Assembly (NCBI RefSeq): GCF_015711605.1
Contig: NZ_JABTEZ010000001.1
Span: forward strand, 124,001 to 188,000
Reading direction: 5' to 3'
Length of the DNA: 64,000 bases
Source of the DNA: Planomonospora sp. ID67723
GTDB taxonomy: Bacteria > Actinomycetota > Actinomycetes > Streptosporangiales > Streptosporangiaceae
Under the pieces are notes generated by a model, which worked only from the letters and a program-made list of their open reading frames with translations, was not told where the DNA came from and did no database searches. Both the position numbers and the translations under genes were made by a program. Positions 33,661-42,331 of this stretch are shown piece by piece. Numbering within the stretch: the first letter of the stretch is position 1; each line of letters opens with the position of its first letter.

Positions 33661-35111
33661 GTGGAGGTGCTCCCCTGCTGATCTCCGGCCTCGGCGGCAC
33701 GCTGGGCCGCCTCGGCCGATCTGGTGCCCGGCCGCTTGCGCGCCGTCCACCCTTCGATGTTGCGCTGCCGCGCCCGTGCCACGCCGATCGCCCCCGCGGG
33801 GACGTCGCCGTCGATGACCGAGCCCGCGGCGGTGTACGCGCCGTCGCCGATGTTCACCGGCGCGACGAGCATGGTGTCGCACCCCACGAACGCATGGTCC
33901 CCCACGGTCGTGTGGTGCTTGTTGACCCCGTCGTAGTTGACGAAGATCGACGAGGCTCCGATGTTCACCCCGGCCCCGAGCGTGGCGTCGCCCACGTACG
34001 ACAGGTGGGGGACCTTCGACCCCTCGCCCACCCTGGCGTTCTTCATCTCCACGTACGTCCCGGCCTTCGCCTTGCGGGCCAGCACGGTGCCCGGGCGCAG
34101 GTAGGCGTACGGCCCCACCGCGGCCTCGGGGCCGATTTCCGCCTCCACGCAGACGGCGTTGCGCACCACCGCGCCCTCGCCGACCACCGTGTCCGTCAGC
34201 GTCGTCGCCGGCCCGACCTCGGCCCCCTCCGCCACGGACGTACGGCCGTGCAGCTGCGTGCCCGGGTGCAGCACCACGTCCTGCTCCAGGACCACGTCCA
34301 CGTCCACCCACGTGCTGTCCGGGTCCACCACCGTCACGCCCGCCCGCATGTGCCCCTCCAGCAGCCGGGAGTTGAGCACCCTGCGCGCGGCGGCCAGCTG
34401 GACCCGGTCGTTGACGCCCTCCACCTCGACGTGGTCGGCGGCGATGTGCGCGCCCACCCGGTGGCCGTCCTTGCGCAGGATCGACAGGACGTCGGTGAGG
34501 TACTCCTCGCCCTGGGCGTTGGAGGTGGAGACCCGTTTGACCGCGTCCGCCAGCAGCGCTCCGTCGAAGGCGTAGACCCCCGAGTTCATCTCCCGGATCG
34601 CCCGCTGCTCGGCGGTGGCGTCCTTCTCCTCGACGATCGCCAGCACGGCCCCGGTCGCATCACGGACGATCCGCCCGTATCCATAGGGGTCCGGCACCTC
34701 CGCGGTCAGCACCGTCACGGCGTTGCCGTCTTCCGCGTGCCGCTCCAGCAGCCCCGCGAGAGTTCCGGTGCGCAACATCGGCGTGTCGCCGTACGTCACC
34801 AGGACCGTGCCCGCGATCGGGCCGACCGCCTCCAGGACGATCCTGACCGCGTGCCCCGTGCCCTTCTGCTCGGCCTGGACCACGGTCTGCGCGTCCGGAG
34901 CGGTGAGCGCCAGATGCGCCCCGACCCGTTCCCGCTCGTGACCGATCACAACGATGAGCCGCTCGGGTTCGAGACCTCGAGCGGCGGCGAGCATGTGGTC
35001 GACCAGGGCGCGACCGCACAGCTCGTGCAGGATCTTCGGCGTTTTCGACTTCATCCGGGTGCCCTCACCTGCGGCGAGGACGATGACGGCGGCCGGGCGC
35101 GGCACACTCAC
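33657..35111 (-). CDS. glmU: Bifunctional UDP-N-acetylglucosamine pyrophosphorylase / glucosamine-1-phosphate acetyltransferase
   Basis: Makes UDP-GlcNAc for peptidoglycan and other glycans. The 484-aa chain begins with the uridyltransferase signature VIVLAAGEGTRMKSKTPKILHELCG. The LVTYGDTPML and EMNSGVYAFDG sites follow, then a linker and the left-handed beta-helix acetyltransferase domain (hexapeptide repeats from about residue 255; YVEMKNARVGEGSKVPHLSYVGDATLG). A disordered, Ala/Arg-rich tail of about 30 residues ends the chain. The GTG start is at 35109-35111. It supplies a likely donor sugar for the nearby glycan island. Confidence 0.97.
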   Translation of the reverse strand: MSVPRPAAVIVLAAGEGTRMKSKTPKILHELCGRALVDHMLAAARGLEPERLIVVIGHERERVGAHLALTAPDAQTVVQAEQKGTGHAVRIVLEAVGPIAGTVLVTYGDTPMLRTGTLAGLLERHAEDGNAVTVLTAEVPDPYGYGRIVRDATGAVLAIVEEKDATAEQRAIREMNSGVYAFDGALLADAVKRVSTSNAQGEEYLTDVLSILRKDGHRVGAHIAADHVEVEGVNDRVQLAAARRVLNSRLLEGHMRAGVTVVDPDSTWVDVDVVLEQDVVLHPGTQLHGRTSVAEGAEVGPATTLTDTVVGEGAVVRNAVCVEAEIGPEAAVGPYAYLRPGTVLARKAKAGTYVEMKNARVGEGSKVPHLSYVGDATLGAGVNIGASSIFVNYDGVNKHHTTVGDHAFVGCDTMLVAPVNIGDGAYTAAGSVIDGDVPAGAIGVARARQRNIEGWTARKRPGTRSAEAAQRAAEAGDQQGSTST

Positions 35112-35216
35112 GGACGAGGCTCCCTCGGCATCGCGGCTTAGACATGACGAAACGGGATGACGTACGGCTACCGCCAGGGCACCGCACCGTCACCCGCCCG
35201 ACAACGTGAGGATACC

Positions 35217-35230
35217 TTCCCGTACGGGAA
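35217..35230. terminator. Perfect palindrome downstream of tRNA-Gln
   Basis: TTCCCGTACGGGAA is a perfect 14-base palindrome 47 bases past the tRNA on the minus strand. It may be the terminator of the tRNA transcript, or an operator for glmU, whose start lies about 105 bp further on. The rest of the glmU-tRNA gap (35112-35276) shows nothing else. Confidence 0.4.
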
Positions 35231-35276
35231 CCCACCCAGCCGACCAGACAGGCAGCAAACCAGACAAAACCAACAG

Positions 35277-35348
35277 CTCCGGCACCAGGACTCGAACCTG
35301 GACAACAAGGACCAAAACCTTGGGGGCTGCCAATTACCCAATGCCGGA
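35277..35348 (-). tRNA. tRNA-Gln (anticodon UUG)
   Basis: A 72-nt cloverleaf on the minus strand. The acceptor stem TCCGGCA pairs with TGCCGGA, discriminator G. The D arm contains GGGTAATTGGCAG, the anticodon arm is CAAGG-TTTTGGT-CCTTG giving UUG, and the T arm is CCAGG-TTCGAGT-CCTGG. The CCA end is not encoded. It lies upstream of glmU on the same strand. Confidence 0.95.
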
Positions 35349-35670
35349 TCGCCTTGACGGCCCGGACGAGGCCCGGACGTCTTCGATCCCTACCATACCG
35401 AAGCCCCCGGACACCGGCCTCTTCCGATTGGCGGCTCCTCCGCGGAGAACCGGGGGATTAGCGATCATTCGGGCGGGCACTCGTACACCGCCAGGCTTCC
35501 ACCAGGCCAAAAGCGGGGGGCGCCGGGCCCGGCCACGCCATGATCCCCTCCCGGAACAGCCATTTTTCACTGTGTTGGCCGCGGAGGGATTCCTAACTTA
35601 CCCTAGCGTAGGTTACGGTGGCGTAGCCGGACAAAAGGTCCATCGTTTTCCCAACCTCACGAGGTAGCGC
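35349..35670. other. Intergenic region between tRNA-Gln and the desaturase gene
   Basis: This 322-bp stretch has no supported gene; the open frames in it lack codon bias and ribosome-binding sites. Its right end carries the desaturase promoter region and the palindrome at 35597-35617. AT-rich ATTTTTCACTGTGTTGG at about 35562-35578 may be part of a promoter. Confidence 0.5.
35597..35617. promoter_or_regulatory. Candidate operator of the desaturase gene
   Basis: Two 9-base half-sites, CTTACCCTA and TAGGTTACG, are inverted around GCG and match at 7 of 9 positions. The site lies 54 bp before the desaturase start. TetR-family repressors of desaturase genes in actinobacteria bind palindromes of this kind, and a TetR gene follows the desaturase. 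The pairing is inference. Confidence 0.5.
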
Positions 35671-36612
35671 ATGACAGTCACCGCGGAGCGCTCTGCCCCC
35701 GGACCCAAACCCGACATCGACCCGGAGCCGAAGACCGTCCCCGAACTCATCACGTTCGGTGTGATCGTGGCAGCTCCGATCATCGCTCTGATCGCCGCCG
35801 TCCCGTTCGCGTGGGGCTGGGGGCTCGGCTGGAGCGACGTCGCGATCGCCACCGTCTTCTACCTGGTCTCCGGTCTGGGCGTCACCGTCGGTTTCCACCG
35901 TTACTTCACGCACGGCTCGTTCAAGGCCAAGCGCCCGCTCAAGCTCGCCCTGGGCATCGCGGGCAGCATCTCGCTGGAGATGTCGGTGCTGGACTGGGTG
36001 GCCACCCACCGCAAGCACCACAAGTTCTCCGACAAGGAGGGCGACCCGCACTCGCCGTGGCGGTTCGGACCGGGTTTCTGGTCGATGGCCAAGGGGCTGC
36101 TCTGGGCCCACATGGGCTGGCTGTTCGAGACGACCCGGGCCAACCGGGAGAAGTACGCGCCGGACCTGGTCAAGGACCCCGACATCATCAAGCTGCACAA
36201 GTGGTTCCCGACGCTGGCGATCACCTCGCTGGTGGCCCCGGCGCTGCTGGGCGGACTGCTGACCTGGTCGTGGTGGGGCATGCTGACCGGCTTCTTCTGG
36301 GGCACGGTGATCCGCATCGGGCTGCTGCACCACGTGACCTGGTCGATCAACTCCATCTGCCACGTCTTCGGCGAGGAGGCCTTCGAGTCGCGTGACAAGT
36401 CGCGCAACGTGTGGTGGCTGGCCATCCCGTCGTTCGGCGAGTCCTGGCACAACCTGCACCACTCGGACCCGACCTGCGCCCGGCACGGCGCGCTCAAGGG
36501 CCAGATCGACCTCAGCGCCGGCCTGATCCGCATCTTCGAGAAGCTCGGCTGGGCCTACGACGTCCGCTGGCCGACGCCCGAGCGGCTGGCGGCGAAGCGC
36601 GTCAATGCCTGA
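35671..36612 (+). CDS. Delta-9 acyl-lipid/acyl-CoA desaturase
   Basis: A membrane di-iron enzyme that inserts a cis double bond into fatty acyl chains, keeping membranes fluid. The 313-aa protein shows the three histidine boxes in the right order: HRYFTH (about residue 77), HRKHH (about 113) and HNLHH (about 263). Two hydrophobic hairpins separate them. The length and the VTVGFHRYFTHGSFKA and LDWVATHRKHHKFSD contexts match the stearoyl-CoA desaturase class. ATG 35671 has GAGG 6 bases before it. A TetR-type regulator gene follows on the same strand. Confidence 0.94.
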   Translation: MTVTAERSAPGPKPDIDPEPKTVPELITFGVIVAAPIIALIAAVPFAWGWGLGWSDVAIATVFYLVSGLGVTVGFHRYFTHGSFKAKRPLKLALGIAGSISLEMSVLDWVATHRKHHKFSDKEGDPHSPWRFGPGFWSMAKGLLWAHMGWLFETTRANREKYAPDLVKDPDIIKLHKWFPTLAITSLVAPALLGGLLTWSWWGMLTGFFWGTVIRIGLLHHVTWSINSICHVFGEEAFESRDKSRNVWWLAIPSFGESWHNLHHSDPTCARHGALKGQIDLSAGLIRIFEKLGWAYDVRWPTPERLAAKRVNA

Positions 36613-36717
36613 CCGATCCGATGTCTGATCACACCGCGGGGGCCGCCGCGGCGGTCCTCGCGACGCCCGCACCGGCCGTCCCCGCACCGGCCGTTCCGGC
36701 GACCGGGACCGCCACTG

Positions 36718-36747
36718 TTGCCGTTTCGTCGGCGGGTGCCGCCATTA
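36718..36747 (+). promoter_or_regulatory. Candidate promoter for a leaderless TetR transcript
   Basis: TTGCCG (36718-36723) and CATTAT (36742-36747) are 18 bp apart, and the -10 ends 9 bases before the GTG at 36756. This spacing would place the transcript start at the start codon, which explains the absence of a ribosome-binding site. Confidence 0.45.
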
Positions 36748-36755
36748 TGGGACGT

Positions 36756-37751
36756 GTGAGCCAACCCCGACGACGCATGTCCGGCAAGGAGCGCCGCGAG
36801 CAGCTGATCCAGATCAGCCGGACCCTGTTCGCGGAGAAGGGGTTCGACGGCACGTCCGTCGAGGAGATCGCGGCGACCGCCAACGTCTCCAAGCCCGTGG
36901 TCTACGAGCACTTCGGCGGCAAGGAAGGCGTCTACGCGGTCGTCGTCGACCGGGAGATGCAGAAGCTGCTCGTCATGGTGACCGAGGCGCTGGCGGCCTC
37001 GCACGCGCTGGTGAAGCTGGAGCGCGCCGCGCTGGCGCTGCTGGCCTACGTCGAGGAGAACAGCGAGGGTTTCCGGATCCTGGTGCGCGACTCGCACGCG
37101 GCCTCGGGGACGGGCACGTTCGCCAGCCTGATCAACGACATCGCCAGCCAGGTCGAGGACGTCATGGTCGACGAGTTCGTCGGGCGCGGCTACGACCCGA
37201 AACTCGCGCCGATGTACTCCCAGATGCTCGTCGGGATGGTTGCGCTGACCGGCCAGTGGTGGCTGGACGTGCGCAGGCCCCCTCGCGAGGAGGTCGCGGC
37301 GCACCTGGTCAACCTGGCGTGGAACGGGCTGACCGGCCTGGACCCGCGGCCCCGGCTGACCGCCGGTTCCCGGACGATCGAGGAGCGGCGTCCGGTGCCC
37401 CCGCCCCGCCCGTCCGACAAGGAGCTGCGCGAGCGGGAGAAGGCCCGGGAACGCGAGCTCAAGGAGCAGGAGAAGATCCGCGAGCGCGAGCTGCGCGAGG
37501 CCGAGAAGCTGGCGCGGGAGCAGGAGAAGGCCCGGCTGCGGGAGCTGCGTGAGCGGGAGAAGATCCGCGAGCGCGAGCTGAAGGAGCAGGAGCGGCTGCT
37601 GCGCGAGCAGGAGAAGGCCCGGGAACGCGAGCTGCGCGAGGCGGAGAAGATCCGCCTGCGCGAGGCCAAGGCGGCCGAGCGGGAGGCCGCACGGCGCGCG
37701 AGGCTGGTCGATCGGGGCCTGGAACAGGAAAAACTTCACCTTCCCGAGTAA
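36756..37751 (+). CDS. TetR-family regulator with a C-terminal charged helical repeat tail
   Basis: A 331-aa protein. Residues 8-60 form a TetR DNA-binding domain (GKERREQLIQISRTLFAEKGF, TSVEEIAATANVSKPVVYEHFGGKEGVY), followed by a ligand/dimer domain to about residue 200. The last part is most unusual: three 29-residue units (residues 228-314; DNA 37437, 37524, 37611), each made of EKAR-type, EKIRERELKEQ-type and shorter xxxREQ blocks. It is almost only Glu, Arg, Lys, Ala, Leu and Gln and should form a long coiled coil or single alpha-helix. The GTG at 36756 fits a leaderless start; ATG 36747 or ATG 36621 (adding an Ala/Pro-rich stretch) are alternatives. Gene position next to the glmU group recalls Rv1019. 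Confidence 0.85.
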   Translation: MSQPRRRMSGKERREQLIQISRTLFAEKGFDGTSVEEIAATANVSKPVVYEHFGGKEGVYAVVVDREMQKLLVMVTEALAASHALVKLERAALALLAYVEENSEGFRILVRDSHAASGTGTFASLINDIASQVEDVMVDEFVGRGYDPKLAPMYSQMLVGMVALTGQWWLDVRRPPREEVAAHLVNLAWNGLTGLDPRPRLTAGSRTIEERRPVPPPRPSDKELREREKARERELKEQEKIRERELREAEKLAREQEKARLRELREREKIRERELKEQERLLREQEKARERELREAEKIRLREAKAAEREAARRARLVDRGLEQEKLHLPE

Positions 37752-37813
37752 GCAACAGCGCCCGTTGAGCCGAAATTAACGTTCTGTTCAACAAAAGCGG
37801 GCATTGTGGTCAT

Positions 37814-39877
37814 ATGTCCGCCGAACCCGTGCATCCCACGCCAGAAGGGCCACCCCTTCCACAGGACCGCTTCCTCAACCGTGAGGAGAGCTGGCTCCAG
37901 TTCAACCAACGCGTCCTGGAGATGGCCGAGGATCCGGCGCTGCCGCTGCTGGAACGGGTCAGGTTCCTGGCGATCTTCGCCAGCAACCTGGACGAGTTCT
38001 TCCGGGTACGGGTGGCCGGGCTGAAGCGGCGGATGGCCACCGGTCTGCTGCTGCGCACCAAGAGCGGCCTCAAGCCCCGCGAGGAGCTGGCCAGGATCGC
38101 CGCGATAGCCGACGGGCTGGCGCAGCGGCACGCGACCTGCTTCCACGAGCTGGTCCGCCCGCAGCTGGCGGCGGAGGGCATCGGAGTCGTGCGCTGGGAC
38201 GACCTGGGCCGCGAGGAGCGCACGGAGCTGCGCAGGCTGTTCCGCGAGCGGATCCGGCCGGTGCTGACGCCCCTGGCCGTCGACCCGGCCCACCCGTTCC
38301 CCTACATCTCCGGGCTCTCGCTCAACCTGGCCGTCACCGTGCGCAACCCGTCGACGGGTCACACGGTGTTCGCCCGGGTGAAGGTGCCGAGCCGGCTGCC
38401 CCGCTTCGTCGCGGCCTCCAAGGACCGGTTCGTCCCCTTGGAGGACGTGATCGCGGCCCATCTGGGCCAGCTCTTCAAGGGCATGGAGATCGTCGAGCAC
38501 CACGTCTTCCGGGTCACCCGCAACGAGGACCTGGACGTGGACGAGGACGTCACCGAGAACCTCATGCAGGCGCTGGAGAAGGAGCTGCTCAAGCGGCGGT
38601 TCGGCCCGCCGGTCCGGCTGGAGGTGGAGGACACCATCACGCCCGGGGTGCTGGAGCTGCTGGTGGAGGAGCTGGGGGTGGCCGAGCACGAGATCTACCG
38701 GCTGCCCGGCCCGCTGGACCTGACGGGGCTGCACGCCATCGCCGACCTGGACCGGGGCGAGCTGAGCTTCCGCCCGTTCGTGCCCGCGGAGGTCGTGCAT
38801 GTCGAGGACGACATCTTCGCGGTGCTGCGCGAGCGGGACGTGCTCCTGCACCACCCCTACGACTCCTTCGCCACGAGCGTGCAGCGCTTCATCGAGCAGG
38901 CCGCCGCCGACCCGGACGTGCTGGCCATCAAGCAGACGCTCTACCGGACCAGCGGCGACTCCCCGATCGTGGACGCGCTGATCGACGCCGCCGAGGCGGG
39001 CAAGCAGGTCGTCGTGGTGGTGGAGATCAAGGCCCGCTTCGACGAGCACGCCAACATCAGCTGGGCGCGCAAGCTGGAGCGGGCCGGGTGCCACGTGGTC
39101 TACGGCGTGGTCGGGCTGAAGACGCACTGCAAGCTGGCCCTGGTGGTACGGCAGGAGCCCTCGGGGGAACTGCGCAGCTACTGCCACATCGGCACGGGCA
39201 ACTACAACCCGAAGACCGCCCGGCTGTACGAGGATCTGGGGCTGCTGACCGCCGATCCGCTGGTCGGCGAGGACGTCACGGACCTGTTCATCCACCTGAC
39301 GGGTTACTCCAACCACTCGGCCTACCGGCGGCTGCTGGTCGCCCCGCACTCCCTCCGGGGCGGGCTGCTGGCCAGGATCGAGCGGGAGATCTCGCACCAG
39401 GAGGCGGGCCGTCCGGCCAGGATCAGGATCAAGACGAACTCCCTGGTGGACCAACCGGTCATCGACGCCCTCTACCGGGCGTCGCGCGCGGGCGTCCCGG
39501 TGGACCTGTGGGTACGCGGGGTGTGCACGCTGCGGCCGGGCGTCCCGGGGCTGTCGGAGAACATCCGGGTCAGGAGCGTGCTGGGCCGGTTCCTGGAGCA
39601 CTCCCGGATCTACGAGTTCGGCCACGGCCGCAGGCCGGAGATCTGGATCGGCAGCGCCGACCTGATGCGCCGCAACCTGGACCGCCGGGTGGAGGCGCTG
39701 GTCAAGGTGGTCAGCCAGCAGCACCGGAGTTATCTCAGCGATCTGCTCGACCGGGCGATGGCGGAGGGTACGACCACATGGTGGCTCAACCCGGACGGGT
39801 CCTGGACCCGGCACCACGGTGACGACCTGCAGAGCCACCTGGTCGGCACCCGCAGGTGGAGGACCATCGATGACTGA
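37814..39877 (+). CDS. ppk1: Polyphosphate kinase 1
   Basis: Makes polyphosphate reversibly from ATP through a phospho-histidine. The 687-aa enzyme has the N-terminal domain starting [20 protein letters not shown], the head domain, and two phospholipase-D-like halves. The phosphorylated His lies in [21 protein letters not shown] and the second catalytic His in [15 protein letters not shown]. The region just upstream (37780-37800) contains GTTCTGTTCAAC, one half of which resembles a PhoP box unit; this is only suggestive. The following Nudix gene overlaps by 8 bases, as the ppk1-mutT1 pair does in mycobacteria. Confidence 0.96.
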   Translation: MSAEPVHPTPEGPPLPQDRFLNREESWLQFNQRVLEMAEDPALPLLERVRFLAIFASNLDEFFRVRVAGLKRRMATGLLLRTKSGLKPREELARIAAIADGLAQRHATCFHELVRPQLAAEGIGVVRWDDLGREERTELRRLFRERIRPVLTPLAVDPAHPFPYISGLSLNLAVTVRNPSTGHTVFARVKVPSRLPRFVAASKDRFVPLEDVIAAHLGQLFKGMEIVEHHVFRVTRNEDLDVDEDVTENLMQALEKELLKRRFGPPVRLEVEDTITPGVLELLVEELGVAEHEIYRLPGPLDLTGLHAIADLDRGELSFRPFVPAEVVHVEDDIFAVLRERDVLLHHPYDSFATSVQRFIEQAAADPDVLAIKQTLYRTSGDSPIVDALIDAAEAGKQVVVVVEIKARFDEHANISWARKLERAGCHVVYGVVGLKTHCKLALVVRQEPSGELRSYCHIGTGNYNPKTARLYEDLGLLTADPLVGEDVTDLFIHLTGYSNHSAYRRLLVAPHSLRGGLLARIEREISHQEAGRPARIRIKTNSLVDQPVIDALYRASRAGVPVDLWVRGVCTLRPGVPGLSENIRVRSVLGRFLEHSRIYEFGHGRRPEIWIGSADLMRRNLDRRVEALVKVVSQQHRSYLSDLLDRAMAEGTTTWWLNPDGSWTRHHGDDLQSHLVGTRRWRTIDD

Positions 39878-40748
39878 GACCGGCGTCCGCCCGGCCGGCA
39901 TGACCCGTGCCGCCGGGGCGGTGGTGTGGCGGGGTCCGGAGTCCGCGCCCGAGGTCGCGCTGGTCCACCGGCCGAAGTACGACGACTGGACCTTCCCCAA
40001 GGGCAAGCTGAAGCCCGGCGAGCACGTGATCGGCGGGGCGCTGCGCGAGGTGGCCGAGGAGACGGGGGTCTCCGCGGTGCTCGGCCGGTCGCTCCCGCCG
40101 GTCCACTACATGAAGGGCGGGCGGCTCAAGCGGGTCGACTACTGGCTGGCCCGCGCGGTCGCCGACGGGCCGCGCACCGCGGTCGGGGAGGTGGACCAGG
40201 TCGTCTGGCTGCCGCCGGAGGAGGCCCGGCGGCGGCTGACCTACGCCTGGGACGCCGAGTTGCTGGGCGCGCTCGCCGCCGTCCCGCTGGTGACCACGCC
40301 GCTGGTCCTGGCCCGGCACGGCAGGGCCGGGTCCCGCCAGGACTGGAAGGGCGACGACGACCTCCGCCCGCTGGACGAGACCGGCCGGTCGCAGGCCGAG
40401 GTGCTTGCGGAGGCGCTGTACGGCTACCGCCCGGCGGAACTGGTCAGCTCCCCGAGCCTGCGCTGCGTGCAGACGCTGGAGCCGTACGCCGGCCGGGCCG
40501 GGCTGGAGATCCGCCGGGAGCGGCTGCTCTCGGAGACCGGCCACGAGCCGCGTGCCTCACTGCGCCTGGTCCGCGAGGCGCTCGCCTCGGACCGCGCGAT
40601 GGTGCTGTGCAGCCACGGCAAGGTGCTCCCGGAGCTGATCGCGGAGGTGATCGGCCGTCCGGGCGACGCGCATCTGCGCAAGGGCGCGTTCCTGGTGCTG
40701 CACCACGCCGCCGGCCGGGTCGTCGGCCTGGACCGCCACCTCACCTGA
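39870..40748 (+). CDS. MutT1-like Nudix hydrolase fused to histidine phosphatase
   Basis: A 292-aa two-domain protein. The N-terminal Nudix domain has the box [18 protein letters not shown] preceded by [16 protein letters not shown]. The C-terminal domain is a SixA-type histidine phosphatase with RHGRAG and a second catalytic-region His in [13 protein letters not shown]. The architecture equals MutT1 of Mycobacterium, which degrades 8-oxo-(d)GTP and diadenosine polyphosphates. ATG 39870 is chosen; it overlaps the ppk1 end by 8 bases, so translation is coupled. With ppk1, the CYTH-CHAD gene and ppx it forms the window's polyphosphate-related set. Confidence 0.93.
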   Translation: MTETGVRPAGMTRAAGAVVWRGPESAPEVALVHRPKYDDWTFPKGKLKPGEHVIGGALREVAEETGVSAVLGRSLPPVHYMKGGRLKRVDYWLARAVADGPRTAVGEVDQVVWLPPEEARRRLTYAWDAELLGALAAVPLVTTPLVLARHGRAGSRQDWKGDDDLRPLDETGRSQAEVLAEALYGYRPAELVSSPSLRCVQTLEPYAGRAGLEIRRERLLSETGHEPRASLRLVREALASDRAMVLCSHGKVLPELIAEVIGRPGDAHLRKGAFLVLHHAAGRVVGLDRHLT

Positions 40749-40793
40749 GGGTGCCGGCCGGGGCATGTGGCGCCTGAGCTCCGCGGGCCTCGC

Positions 40794-42272
40794 TCAGAGG
40801 AGCTTGGCGACGGCCTTGGCGGTCTTCTCCCACACTCGGGGGAACTCCTGGTAGGCGCGGTCGGCCCTGGCCCTCTCGATGCCCGTCAGGACGCCGTAGG
40901 TGAAGGTGTCCTCCCCCGCGAGCCTGGCCCGCCCGGCCTCGGCGGTCAGCCGTTCCTGGGCCACCACGCCGTCCTGGTGGACGCCCAGGACCTCCTGTAC
41001 GGCCTCCGCCCTCTTGGCCAGCTTGGACATGCCGAGCACCTCGGCGGTGTAGCGGGCGCGTTTGGCGCTCTTGCGGACCTCGTGCATGGCGGTCCGCCGC
41101 TCACCGGGGTCGGCGATCTCCTGGACCGCGTGGTAGGCGCGCACCACCCGCCGCCAGCTCTTGGCGGCGACGGCCTCCAGGGTCGCGGCGGGCCTGGAGG
41201 CGGCCTTGGTGAGGACGGGCGTGGCGACCAGGTCGTCGAGGGCGTCGAGCACGGCGAAGTACCGTTCGCCGCCGAGCGCCTGCCTGATCCGGTCGTAGGC
41301 CTCGTGCTCGCCGTCGAGCAGGTCGGAGCCGAGCCGGGCCCGCACCGGACCCGTGATCAGCTCGCCGTCCAGGCCGTCGAGGGTGCGGGAGAAGCGTTCC
41401 CGGATGACCTCCAGGTCGCGTGCCTCGCCGAGGACCCCGCTCAGCCACCTGAGCTCGTCCTGGAGCGTCTCGGTGTCCTTGACGACCGTCTTGAAGGACT
41501 TGAGCGCGCTGCGCATCCGGCGGCAGGCGACGCGCATCTGGTGGACGGCGTCCCGCTCCGCCCGCCGTACCCGGGGGTCCTGGGAGAGCACCGCCGCGAC
41601 CTGGGAGGAGAGGTAGCCGATGACGACCTCTCCCGCGCTGCCCTTGCCGGTCCTGGCGACCTCGACGCCGGGGATCTCGCGGGCGGCGGAGAGCAGGCGG
41701 GCGAGCTTGCTGGCCGATCCGGCGGGGCTCGCCCCGGCCTTGCGGAGCCGCTTGCCGACCTTGGCCAGCAGTTGCCCGTCGCCCTCGACGAGCTCGGCCT
41801 CGACCTCGCGCCAGCGTTCGACGTGGGGCTCCTGGCCCGGCACGGTGCCCTTGACCCGGTCGTCGGCGATCTCCACCAGCGCCACGCCGGCGCCGTTGCG
41901 CAGCACGGTCACCGAGCGGCGCGTGTCGAGCTCGGCGACCGGGGTGAGGGGGGCGCCCCGGGTGAAGGCGAGGACCAGGTCGGCCAGCTCGGGCGGGACG
42001 ATCTTGACGCTCCGGGTGAGCGGGTGGGTGATCTCCTGCCGGACGCCCTTGGCCCTGGGCAGCTTGAGGTGCCATCCGGGGTCGGTGCCGCCCCTGCGCC
42101 GGCGCAGGGTGATGCCGCGGGCGGCGAGCCTGAGGTCGGGGGTGTCGAAGTAGACCGCGACGAGCTGGTGGGACCTGGGGCCGGCGATCTCGTCGCAGCC
42201 GGGCAGACCGGACAGGTCCGGGAGCTCGTAGTCCGCCGGGACGTCGAACTTGTCCTCGATCTCTAGCGCCAC
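40794..42272 (-). CDS. CYTH and CHAD domain protein
   Basis: A 492-aa soluble protein. The N-terminal CYTH (triphosphate tunnel) domain begins with the ExExK motif LEIEDKFD, continues with VAVYFDTPDLRLAARGITLRRRRGG and ends near residue 200 (WREVEAELVEGD). The C-terminal CHAD domain (about 215-492) is helical and has two bundles with conserved histidines: VHQMRVACRRMRSALKSF and MHEVRKSAKRARYTAEVLG. CHAD domains bind polyphosphate, and CYTH domains may hydrolyse triphosphates or polyphosphate. It converges on the ppk1-mutT1 operon, which supports a polyphosphate role. Confidence 0.94.
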   Translation of the reverse strand: MALEIEDKFDVPADYELPDLSGLPGCDEIAGPRSHQLVAVYFDTPDLRLAARGITLRRRRGGTDPGWHLKLPRAKGVRQEITHPLTRSVKIVPPELADLVLAFTRGAPLTPVAELDTRRSVTVLRNGAGVALVEIADDRVKGTVPGQEPHVERWREVEAELVEGDGQLLAKVGKRLRKAGASPAGSASKLARLLSAAREIPGVEVARTGKGSAGEVVIGYLSSQVAAVLSQDPRVRRAERDAVHQMRVACRRMRSALKSFKTVVKDTETLQDELRWLSGVLGEARDLEVIRERFSRTLDGLDGELITGPVRARLGSDLLDGEHEAYDRIRQALGGERYFAVLDALDDLVATPVLTKAASRPAATLEAVAAKSWRRVVRAYHAVQEIADPGERRTAMHEVRKSAKRARYTAEVLGMSKLAKRAEAVQEVLGVHQDGVVAQERLTAEAGRARLAGEDTFTYGVLTGIERARADRAYQEFPRVWEKTAKAVAKLL

Positions 42273-42331
42273 AGGTCAACCCCATTTGCACAGACATCTA
42301 CTGCGTCACCGCAGTATTTATTGCTGCTCTC

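Noticed and set aside
35277-35348. tRNA-Gln as attachment site for the glycan island
   Set aside because: Housekeeping genes glmU, prs, rplY and pth lie between the tRNA and the island. No second copy of the tRNA 3' end and no integrase gene were seen.
35206-35667. Open frame across tRNA-Gln and the desaturase promoter
   Set aside because: It runs through the tRNA gene and promoter region, has poor codon bias and no ribosome-binding site.
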